The notes below the pieces were generated by a model, which did no database searches, was not told the DNA's origin, and saw only the letters and a list, made by a program, of their open reading frames with translations. A DNA stretch of 64,000 bases from Pisolithus tinctorius (taxonomy: Eukaryota > Basidiomycota > Agaricomycetes > Boletales > Pisolithaceae). Made by a program: the position numbers and the translations under genes. The DNA lies in the NCBI GenBank assembly GCA_024663395.1, contig JANFAH010000035.1:248001-312000 (forward strand), in the 5' to 3' direction. Positions 31,902 through 41,612 of the stretch are shown here, in pieces (positions within the stretch are counted from its first letter, which is position 1; every line of letters starts with the position of its first letter).

Positions 31902-34900
31902 GTATCCCCGTCTTAGGAACCGAACCCTTGAGGTTCCATAGGGAAACATGCTCAGAGGGTTATGCAGTGAGGTCGCATGACTAAGAGTGAGTCCGAGTGT
32001 GCACACAGTGCCAGGGGTGAGCCTGAGGGCTGGGAAACAGGACAGCAATGACCAGAGGTCCAGTAGTTCGGACCAGAATGGCATAAGCTGGGTTTGGGGT
32101 CAAGGGTCAAGTCCAAGGAGTGTTCCAGGAACCCGAGACCGGAGAAGCAACAACAAGGAGGGTCGGAGACTGGTCTAGGAGGCTGCCAGATGGTTCCGCA
32201 GGCCAGGACAGGGAAAAGCCAAGTCTGGGAGTGACTAGACTGGCTGGACAGGGGTTTCCAGAGACAGTGAAAGCTGAGGCTGATGTTTCAGAGGGCCAGA
32301 GTTGCACTTTGGAGCTGGGTTAAGGCAAACCAAAGGCTGGGAATGACCAAGCAAGGTCTAGGGGTGTGCTTCCGAGCCAGGTCAGGGAAAGCTGGAGGCC
32401 GAGAGGGTCCAGAGAGGTCCAGAGACGACCAAAAGACGGTCCAGGGGTGTACCAGCATGCTGCCGAGTGACACCAGAAAGACACAAAGGCCAGGTGCAGG
32501 GAAGGCCAGGAAAACCGGTCTAGGAATGCACTGGTTGGACTGGGAGTATGTTGCAGGGGTACAGAGGGTTTCAAGAAGTGCCAAGAAGGCCAGGACAGGT
32601 CCAAGGTCTGCTCCAGGGGGTCATGGGGTCAGAGAGTGTGTATCTACAGAAAAAGAAAACGGATAACAGAAAACCAAGAAAACATATAACAAGGAAACAG
32701 GAAACCGAAGCCAGAGACAGGGGTCAAAGCCGAAGGCTGAGACCGAGGGTGGCTCCAGCTGGTGGCGGCCAAAGCTGGAGACCGAGACCGAGAGCAGCTG
32801 AAGCCTGTTGTGCTAAAGCAAGTGGTCTGGTGAAAACAGCAAGACCAAAGACCGGTCAAGGGAACAGAAGGCCTGGAAGGCTGGGAACCGGTCTGAGGGT
32901 TGGAGAGGGCTTGAACAGACAGGTGGGGACCGGTCTGGAGCCAGAGAAGACCAGAGGCCATCAGGAGACCAGTCTGGTGGTCAGGATGGGCCAGAAAGGC
33001 TAGTCAGAGACTGGTTTGGACCTGGGAAGGGCTGCAAGGCTGGAAATGTCAAAGGGAGACTGGTCTGGGGTTGGGCAGGGCTGGAGTGGCTGGCTGGAGG
33101 CTGGTCTGAAGGTGTTGGAGGGGTTTGGGGTGGCTAGAGGTGACCTGAGGTGCCATCCAGCTGGTGGGCTGACAACTGGAGGCCAAAACAGTGTAGGCCA
33201 GTGGGCCAACACTGAGACCAGGGTAACCAGGGGTAGCAAGGTGTAGTCCCGAGGCTGGAAGTGGCAAGCCCAAGTGCCGAGCACCTTGGAACAGGCCAGA
33301 TGGGCTTCTGGAGGACAGTGAGGGACCGGGGAGGCTGTCTAGGACAGCGAGAGTTGAGTTTGCACAAGGACTGGAGGGCTGGACATAGCCAGGCATGAAC
33401 CAGAGACCAGCAGGTCATAAAACTGGTTCAATGAAGGCCTAGGGATGTCGGCAGGAAGTGAGTCCAGGTGTTGAGTCCGGTTTAGGGGTGTCCAGAGTTG
33501 GTTGGAAGTGGGTTTTCTGGTGGCAAGAAGCCCAAGGGCCAAAAGCCACTGGAGGACCGGTTCGGGGGGTCTGGAGACTGGGTGAGGCCTAGGGGTTGTC
33601 CAGCCAAAAGGCTGACAACAGGAGGCTGAGACCGGTGAGACTGGTGAACACACAACCACCAAGGCCGAGGACTACCGAGACAGTGAGACCAGAGTACCAA
33701 CACAAATGTCAGGGGCTGGGAGCAACCCGGGGCAGGTGGTTCAGGAGTGTTTCAGTATGCAAGGACCGGGCCAAGGAACTGGGAACCAGTGTGCAGGGAC
33801 CGAGCAGGGTTGTGCTGAGGGCACCAGAGAGGTAGCAGACAGGAGTTTGGAAGAGAGTAGGTCACTAGCGAGGTCCCTTATCCCCCTCTTAGGGTAGACT
33901 TCCCAAGTCTACAGGGGTACAAGGTGTGGGCTAGGACCACCAAGAGGAGTACTGGACAGGTAGTAGGAGTACTACCACCGGAGTTGCAAGTCCAAGTACT
34001 GAGAATGCTGAGACTGGCTTAACAGGTGTCAACACTGGTTTCGGGAAGCTTTTTCAAGGCCAGAAAAGCTTTAAAACCGGAGATACAAGGCCGGCAGAGC
34101 AGGCCGGACTGGTATGGGGATAGTAAGGAGTGTCAGAGTCAAAGGTGAGGGTATGAAGGCTGGAACCAGAGCCTGAGAGGAAACCAGAAGGCCGGTGAAG
34201 ACCGGCAGGCCAAAAGACAACTGGTAAGACCGGAGTCAGGAGAGTGGGTAGGACCAGAGTTCCAGAGTCAGTGGTGGGGTGACAGTGGCGATGGTTAGGG
34301 GAAGGTGAGGGGTTAGCTGGTACCCAAAGGGGCCTCGCAAACATATGAGTTCCAGGGTGAGTGGGTGAGCTGGGAAACAGACTGGCAGAGTCAGGGGTTT
34401 GTCAGATGGGCCGAAGCCCGGGGTGTCTTGCAAGCAAATTCATGCTCCAAGGTGGGGTTGACGTCAGGGGGGTTAGCAAACTTTAGTATTAGGCAGGGAT
34501 AGGTGACTGCACTACACTTGGCCACCAATGGGTGCCTATTGAGTGGGCTAGTCAACTCCCTACAACCAAGATACTTCAGTTCCTAACGAGTTGACAAGGC
34601 TGGTTAAAACAGGGGTCGGAGACCGAGAGAGAACCAAGGCTGGGTCCACCAAGGACCAGAAAGAGGTGCTAGGTCAAGACCATAGCACTGGGGTAGAGGA
34701 CAGGGGTAGTTCCAGGAGGAGGGAGAGGCCCAAAGGCCAAATGAGTGACAGAGGAGTAGCATAGAGCTACCCAAGGGGTATCAGAGGCCGAGGGAGGCCG
34801 GAGACAGGAGACCAGCCAAAAGGAATGAGTCCGGGGTGAGCAAGACCGGTCAGGGGCCATGAGGAGGCCTGGAGATGAACACTGCAGAAAAGAGAAAGAA

Positions 34901-35439
34901 AGCCAGAGTCAGCAAGACCGGTCAGGGGCTCTAAGGAAGTCTGGAGACCACAGGCTGGACAAAGGGTGACAAGGCCTAGTGAGGGAGGGAAGACTGGAAC
35001 TCAGGAGATCACTCATAAAGGAGTCTGGAGGTGGAAAAAGCGGACACAAATAGGGGGACCAGAGTTAGCAAGTCCAGTCCAGGGCTGAACAGCCAGGTGA
35101 GTCCAAGGGAAGTTGGGGGTCCAGTGGTGTTTGGCAGGACAAGCCAGGGAGAACACTAGGGGACCAGAGTTGGCAAGTCCAGACCAGGGCTGTAAAGCCA
35201 GTGTCACACACCAAAGGTGTTGTGGACATGGTTACAGCTGACTCTGCCTAACTCGTTGATGAGTTGCACACAATGCCCAAGCATGCAGATGAAGACTAAA
35301 GGCCTCATGCATAGAAAGACTGTCAGATGTTAACAGTCATCCTTCACACAAGAATGAGTCATCAGTGCTAAAGAGAAAAGAGGAAGCAAGTTAAGCGTGC
35401 ATTAAAGGTTTTTAGCGCCCGTGTACGGCATTCCGGTTT

Positions 35440-36084
35440 TTGTCGTATCTCCACCATTTCCAAAGATATCGACTCCATTCCCACACTCGCTTAAAGTGCT
35501 CGGCCCCACGATTCTTCCTTCCAAATTTGGAGAGGATCCTCGCACCCTGCACGTTTCTACAGCACTCCATCCATCAGACACTCATTTTGCTAAGTCCATC
35601 AATCATGGCCACCTCTTCGTCAATCATCTCGCTTGTCTCGTTTGCCAGAGACAATGGCTACATATATCTGCCAGGTGTTCCCACCAGCTTCCATCCTGAA
35701 GCCCCCTGGTTCATCCCGTCGTTGTCAGCCCCGTCTCATCCCATGCAGCTTGGTCAGCATGTTCTCCTTGTCAGTATGACTTCCAGAAGGACATTCTTTG
35801 GTCACCTCAGGTCTGTCACTCAGTTAGAAAGGTCTTATGTGGTCGTTTCAGTCTCCCCGGTTGATGAAGCATATGGATCAATCCTCCCTGCCCCCTGCAC
35901 CATCTTTATTCCAGTCTCGTCCATCATTCTTCCCGCATTGCGACAGCTGCAGTATAATCTACTGTCCTCCAGCCTCCCTGATCGCATTCATGACGAGTAT
36001 GACATGCATCTTGCCTTCTTACTGCAAGATCCAGCAGAAGACGTCCCCCCTTCTCCTCCTCCTCCATCAGAACCCCATCCATGA
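35440..36084 (+). CDS. Unknown 214-aa protein encoded in the upstream part of LTR copy E
   Basis: It is an open frame of 214 aa. The conserved portion is residues about 56-214, starting at the ATG of MATSSS (35605). Motifs are SFARDNGYIYLPGVP, QLGQHVLLVSMTSRRTFF, LERSYVVVSVSPVDEAYG and SLPDRIHDEYDMH, with a Pro-rich acidic tail. No signal peptide is convincing. In copy F the frame ends at TGA 42844-42846 where this copy has CGA. In copy B it is frameshifted. It lies about 440 bp upstream of the LTR TATA box, so it would be a U3-type ORF needing its own promoter. The function is unknown. Confidence 0.45.
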   Translation: MSYLHHFQRYRLHSHTRLKCSAPRFFLPNLERILAPCTFLQHSIHQTLILLSPSIMATSSSIISLVSFARDNGYIYLPGVPTSFHPEAPWFIPSLSAPSHPMQLGQHVLLVSMTSRRTFFGHLRSVTQLERSYVVVSVSPVDEAYGSILPAPCTIFIPVSSIILPALRQLQYNLLSSSLPDRIHDEYDMHLAFLLQDPAEDVPPSPPPPSEPHP

Positions 36085-36186
36085 AGTTTTTGTTAACTTC
36101 ACTGAGAGGATGGAAGGGTGGGAGATGCGATCGTGTATGCTCTCATTGCCCCACAGACCCCCAATGCCCTAGCCCCTTTTGACGCC

Positions 36187-36530
36187 TGACTCATGCCCTT
36201 CAATTCTGGAATTAATACTTCCCTATCTGGAAACACTGTCCATCTGTCATGCTGTCTTTGGATCTAGAGATGTCTCTGCCAAGATCTAACTTGCATCGCC
36301 ACCCCCTAATGTGATATCAGTGCACTTACTCAGTTTCTGGTTCTATTTGACTCATTTTGTGATATTTTGACTATCCCTGACTCATTCATTGCCAATACTT
36401 ACCAATCTTCTTTGCTTGCTTACTTTTCATTTCTCACTTACTCATCATGATTACTCAGTCCTTACTCATTACTTACCAAGTGTTTGTGCCTTGTTTGTCA
36501 CAAGCTATGCTCCCCCCTCAGTATATAAAC
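36187..36530 (+). promoter_or_regulatory. LTR copy E promoter: TGACTCA sites and TATA box
   Basis: Three TGACTCA elements (36187, 36348, 36378), identical to the yeast Gcn4/AP-1 bZIP site, precede a TATATAAA box at 36523, and a CAAGCTATG tract lies between. Copies A, B and F keep the two central sites at the same spacing. Spacing of about 140-340 bp to TATA suits an upstream activating region. Regulation by bZIP factors is inference. Confidence 0.5.
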
Positions 36531-37130
36531 CCCCATGTACTTAGCTACAAAAAAGTGAATCAGAAGCCATTCACTCAACAGTCAGTCAGTTCTTCAGTGC
36601 ACAACTCATTGTTGACAGTTGAGGCTCATTCGGAAGAGTCTATCTGTCACCATCCATCATCCTTGGTAGTTGAGGCTCCATCAAGGGTCTATCTACCTTC
36701 ATTCATCATCAGCAGTATCATCAGTGCTTAGTCAGCAACCTCTTGCTTAGTCATTCTTCCACTCCTGCATAACTCGTCATCGACTTGTGCCAGGAGCATA
36801 TTCTATCAAAGTCTATTACTCCCAAGTCCTTTCGGCTGAACACCCCTGCTCTGTTCAGCATCCCCTTCTCAATCAGCATTCATTCATCCTCTCCTGCATA
36901 ACTCATCGACAACTTGTGCCAGGAGCCCTCTACTTGAAGTCCCCCCCACACATTTAGGTTTCTCTGCACTCCAGGTTCCGCGGAGGCAAACCACCACTCA
37001 TTCTTATTTGTCTTTTGTGTTGGATTTGTTTGGTTTTCACCAGCATTCCACACTTTGACTCACACCGGGTGAAACCAAAGGCCTGGCAGGACAAGCCAGG
37101 GGGGACTGCTAAGGGGAACAGAGTAATGCA

Positions 37131-37315
37131 CTAATTGATTTGTCTCTACTGAGACCACCAGTTTGGCTTCTGGTGTACCAGAGTACCAACTTGTTGACCC
37201 AGTTAGGATCCTGGGGTAGACTCTAATTGTTTTGTCTCAACCGAGACCACCAGTTTTGGCTTCCAGAGTACAGAGTTACCAACTTGTTAACCCGGTTAGG
37301 ATCCCGGGATGGACA
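37131..37315. repeat. Tandem duplication of a 92-bp unit in element 2
   Basis: The unit CTAATTG...GTTGACCCAGTTAGG (37131-37222) is followed directly by a second unit (37223-37315) with the same landmarks (GAGACCACCAGTTT, CCAACTTGTT, GTTAGGATCC). Several differences are of the TG/CA or CG type. Confidence 0.8.
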
Positions 37316-38641
37316 GAGGACAGGGAAAGGACTGGAAATGAGGACAGGGACCGGGATAGGGGCTGGAGGACCAGCAGACTGGTCCTAGACCGAAGACCAG
37401 GGCCAGGAGCAAGTCTGAAGGACTAGCATGCCCAGGGGGTGCCTCCAAGTGAACAGAGAGGCCAGAAGAGAGGTCAGGGACCGGGCTAAGGCCCAGAGGG
37501 CTGGCAGACTGGTCCTAGACCAAAATGGAGGTGTCATGCACCAGCGAAGACCACCAGAGCCGAGGCCTGGTGTAAGTCCAAAGGACAAGCACCACTCCAA
37601 GGCTGAGGTGACTAGTGCAGGACCGGGACAATGGACAGGGGACCCAGGAGGGGTCTGAGAGGAATAAGAGGGTCTGGGGAAAGCCAGGACCAGTCCAAGA
37701 CCTAGTAACAGGTCTAGACAAGTCCAGGTGAGGTGGCTGAGTCAGACCGAGGCCAGAATGGCCAGTAATGAAGGGCAGGAGGCTGAGAGAAGTGGCAAAG
37801 TGGCTTCAGACAAGTCCAGGTGAGCATGGACAAGTGAAACCAAGGCCGGACAGACCAGTTACAGACAGTTTGGAGACCGGAAAGGGGGTCCATGGCTCCA
37901 AGGCCGGTGTAGCAAAGGCCAAGGATGGAGACTGGACCCAAAAACCGCTGAAGCCAAGTGCTGATGGGGAACAGGGAAGGTGTTGAGGAGCAGGACTGGC
38001 CAAGTCCAGGCCTGGGGGCTGCACCAGAGGTGCACCGAGGTCCAGAGACCAATATCAGGGAGTCAGGAGGTCAAATGAGTGATGAGACCCCAGTGTTCAG
38101 TACAGTAGAACTGGATGAAGACAGCTGGGCTAGAGTGCTGGGATGACTGAGGTAAGGACTGTGGTGAAGACCGGGGTGACCAGCCAGAGGTCAGAGACAG
38201 CTTGGAGGAGCTAACAGAAGTGAGTCTGGTTGTTGAGGCTGGCTCAGGGGCAAGTCCAGAGGGTAACTCCGACCTGGAAGTAGGCCCAGGCAAGAACCCA
38301 GGTTGGTGGTGAGTCCGGATGGTGAGTCCGACTCAGGGGCTGACATGGCCGGTCCGGAGTCAGGAGAAAACGAGTGGCAGGCAGGGATCAGGAGTAAGGG
38401 AATGGATGCATTAAGTTTTGACCACTAAAGACATAGTGTCAGGGGTAATGCAACCCAGGGGTGTGCAGAGTGCTGAGGGTCACCAGCTACCTCTCTGCTT
38501 TAGCAGAGACCTCCGGGTTGGGTTCCAGAGTCAGATGAGAGGTATTCTGATGAGTCCCAATGGGCAAGGTCATGGGTAGGGGCTCTAGAGCAGGACCTAG
38601 ACATGATGAAGTGACTTGCACAAGTGTGAGTCAGAATATAC

Positions 38642-39545
38642 TGTGAAGTACAGGTTTACCCTTGGGTGACCAGGCTTCAAGACTGGGTGACAGGGGCTAA
38701 GTCCGAGTGGCCAGAATCAAGGCCAGGAGACAGGGGCCAAGTCCAGTTGGACCGGAGTTAAGGCCAGAGGTCAGGGGCTAAGTCTGGAGGACTGGACTTA
38801 AGGCCAGGAGCACGGGAACAAGACCGGTAGTGTGGGAAACTGACCGGTCTTGGGGTGCACACAGGGAGAAGCCAGTCTGGGGTTGGATCTACCTCCCTTG
38901 GTCTCAGCTTATGTGCTGTACCCTTATGCAAGCCAGGGAGAGGTCCAGGACAGGGGCCAGGGATAGCTTAAGGCTCGGCCTTAGCTATAGAGTAGTCTTG
39001 GGGTGTAGTACAGGAGTTGAGGGTAATACTTAATTGATATTCTGACTGAGGGTGCTACAAAGTATGTACAGGGGTTAAATACATGAGGCCAGTCCAGAGT
39101 AAAGAACATAGAGCCAGACTTGTTAATAAGCTATTAGCAAGAAGATTAGCAAGAGAGTGGATAGCCACAGTGGCTGTGCCAAGGCTAATAGCCAAAGTCC
39201 GGGTGACCAGCATACTGGGGTCAGACACAGGAGTTGTACAGTAAGCAAAGTCAGATGAATGGGCGAGACTAAATATAGTATAAACAAAGGGAAACAGACT
39301 GGAGATATGTCTGGGTGACCTGGACATGGACCTGGGAGGACTGGGGTGGAGCAGCGCAAGGCTGGGAGGCCGAAACAGACCGGAGATAGGGGTAAAACAC
39401 CGGACTTGGGTTATGCAGGCTGGAGTTGAGCTATCTAGGGCCAGGACTGGGTTTTCTAGGCTGGACTAGGACTGGACTTGACCAGAGATAGGGGCTAGGG
39501 GTCTGGACTGGACTGGGACCGAGTCTGAGAGTCATGGATATGACA
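38642..39545 (-). repeat. LTR of element 2 (right, inferred 5' LTR)
   Basis: It is 904 bp, TGTGAAGTAC...ATGACA, the partner of 30998-31901. Beyond the outer edge lies the target duplication AGGGG and then chitin synthase resuming in frame. Confidence 0.92.
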
Positions 39546-41400
39546 AGGGGTCACATCCTGGAAATCATGGTAAGTGTGATTCACAGATGGTGGTCATGCA
39601 TTTCTTGAACAAGGTATGTTGGTTCATGTTTATGCAAGTTTTTGGGCACCAACAGTGAGTTTTTAGGTGCATTACAATATGCTGATGAATCCCCTTGAGC
39701 TTGAGATGTATCACCAGATCAAGAATGTCATTGGTGTCAACCTGACATTTTATGAGTATCTATTTACCGTCAATGCAGATACAACTGCAGAGCCATACAC
39801 ACTTAACCACCTCATTTCTGCACAAGTCATGTCATACTGCTTGGTAGGGGAATTGAGGAAACTGACCAGCCATAGAATGATTCACAACAAGAAAGTCCTT
39901 GGTGTGTGTGGTGAAACATCCCTTGCCAATGCCAAACAGTTGATTGTGACGATGATGCAGGTGCATATAGTCCCTGTGATGTCTTTGTTTGGTGCAAGGG
40001 CTGAGGGTGGTTTGTTAGGTGTATGAGTACTTCATCTCCCATCACATGGCAAAGGTGTTTGAGAGTCTGTTCAGCTTGGTCACTTGCTTGCCCAGTTGTT
40101 TCACCTTGTTCCATCTGTGCACTCCAGACACACACAAGCCCCTGCTCATCTCCAACCAAATTACCCAAGATTATTCCCAGAACTGTGTCAATACCCTACA
40201 CATGAAGAACTTACTGCATCTCAGAGAAGATTGTTATTTGACAACCCTATTGCTCAAACACTTCCTGATGTACAAGATGCAATTTATCAGGGATGCTCAT
40301 GCCAAGATGGTCACTCCAGATGATTGGAAGGTTCTGCTCTCACAACATTGTCATTGGATCAACTTGACCATTCATAATCTTAGTGAACTCATGTTCCTGG
40401 ATCAGCTTTGTTGTTTCTGTTGCTTCTCCATGCACTTCATTGTCATGATGGATCTCGTATCGATGCTGATTCAGCCCATCACCATCGCATATGTAGGTTG
40501 ATTCATTGTCCTTGGAGTGTGATGATGCTTATAAGATTACAGTTTGTCTATTTGATCGTGTTGGTCATTTACGAGCACAATACCATCCCCTTCATCTCCC
40601 TTGTCATGATTGCTGCTGTGTATGGCATGCAAGCCTTGCTGTTTGTTCTGTGTCACAAGTGGGACATGGTTGGATGGTTGGTTTTCTATATCTTGGCCAT
40701 CCTGATTTTCTCATTCATGCTTCCAATCTACCCATTTTGGCATATGGACAATTTCTCATGGGGTGCCATGCATGTCATACTGGGAGAATCTGGCAAGAAG
40801 ATCATTGTTCATGTAGGCCACTTAATGTTGAATGCATTATGTTGCCGATCACTGTTATTGTGTGTTAGGACGAAGGCAAGTTTGATGCTTGCTCTATTCC
40901 CCTCAAGACATGGAACAACTATGTGTGTCATCCTGCCATTTGTTTTGACAATAAAGGACTGACATCTTGCAGAAAAATGAGTTGTGGGACTGAGAGTCCA
41001 ATCACAGCATTGGCTCTTGGGTACCCCCCACCCAATCCCACAAGGAAGGATATGCAGAGTCTTGTACTGCATCCCTGTATGACCACAAAACCTTTTACGA
41101 GCCTTGTACCCAATCACCTGCTCCCTTGCAGTTTTGTGTACTCCTAGCTGGTATGCAATCTGGTCACAATACTCCTCTGTCAACAGTGATGTCATAGATG
41201 TGTCCTTGAGTGAAGCCGGAATACTACCTCAACAGATGTTCTCAAGACCCCCCCCACAACTTATATGACGCACAAGATGGACTTTGGAGCTGTGGTGCCA
41301 AGCGATGTTGACCTGGAGCATGCCATTCAGAATATTTTGTGAACTGCAGACCCGAATGCCATCACGAAACACAAGATTCTAAATTATTCAACGTCATCTG
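39546..41400 (+). pseudogene. Chitin synthase, 3' part (catalytic core, membrane segments, DEK-C end)
   Basis: It resumes directly after the element-2 target duplication. A 53-bp GT-AG intron (39614-39666) separates HFLNK from NPLELEMYHQIKNVIGV. Then come FTVNADTT, CGET, a second short intron before YEYFISHHMAK, LPSCFTLF, EDCYLTTLLLKHF and DDWKVLLSQHCHW. Several transmembrane stretches follow (40480-40760), then ESNHSIGSWVPP (41000), and near 41300 a DEK-C-like tail (VPSDVDLEHAIQNIL then TADPNAITKH). The product-binding motif QRRRW of active chitin synthases reads QHCHW (40343-40357). The order fits class V/VII. Multiple stops and frame changes show a long-dead gene. Confidence 0.9.
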
Positions 41401-41612
41401 ACTCTGGGGGCAGCAGTTTGGGATGGATTTATGTTCAAACACCACATTATGGTACTTGGGAGTTCATTGTGCAATCAATACTGTCCAATGTGGCAAGGAC
41501 CTGCTCAACGTTTAATTTGCAGTGCAACGTAGTAGACCTTTGGATGTGATTATGCCAATGATATTATATTATTATATTACCATCTTTGATGATTACTATA
41601 ATAAGACACCTG

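Larger units (their letters stand above)
35202..37064 (+). repeat. Solo LTR copy E (1863 bp), least decayed copy, nested in element 2
   Basis: It runs from TGTCACACACCAAAGG to GACTTTGACTCACA-type terminus (ACTTTGACTCACA). Left flank CCAG (35198-35201) and right flank CCGG (37065-37068) agree except at one CpG position, a possible 4-bp target duplication. Many CpGs kept here (GTACGGC, TTCCGG, GTCGTA near 35420) are TG or CA in copies A and F. TATATAAACCCCC lies at 36523. TGACTCA sites are at 36187, 36348, 36378 and 37056. Confidence 0.88.
31902..38641. other. Internal region of element 2, no intact coding sequence, with nested copy E
   Basis: About 4.9 kb of element-2 sequence besides copy E contains only short overlapping frames in all six phases. 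A segment near 33880-33925 matches the minus-strand RNase H end of element 1 over about 38 bases (TATCCCCCTCTT then GGGTAGAC), a weak hint of a degenerated pol. The rest is repetitive. I see no Gag, protease, RT or integrase motif. Confidence 0.6.
30998..39545 (-). mobile_element. Element 2: 8.5-kb LTR retrotransposon derivative inserted in chitin synthase
   Basis: Two 904-bp LTRs (30998-31901 and 38642-39545) flank an internal region without intact gag or pol. The 5-bp target duplication AGGGG (30993-30997 and 39546-39550) is perfect. Orientation is inferred as minus. Reading the minus strand, a purine tract ending GGGGATAC precedes the LTR at 31901, as a polypurine tract would, and the opposite LTR junction resembles that of minus-strand element 1. 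With copy E (1863 bp) removed the element is about 6.7 kb. The internal part is a low-complexity mosaic of words such as GACCGG, CCAGG and GAGGCTG, like a large non-autonomous derivative (LARD). Confidence 0.88.

Noticed and set aside
33880..33925. RNase H/integrase linker of a decayed pol in element 2
   Set aside because: Only about 38 bases match element 1 and the purine-tract-like core could be shared for other reasons; not enough to call coding sequence.
31902..38641. Plus-strand ORFs such as 32283-32666 and 32548-33003 as genes
   Set aside because: They are overlapping frames in low-complexity, purine-rich DNA with no domain and no splice support.
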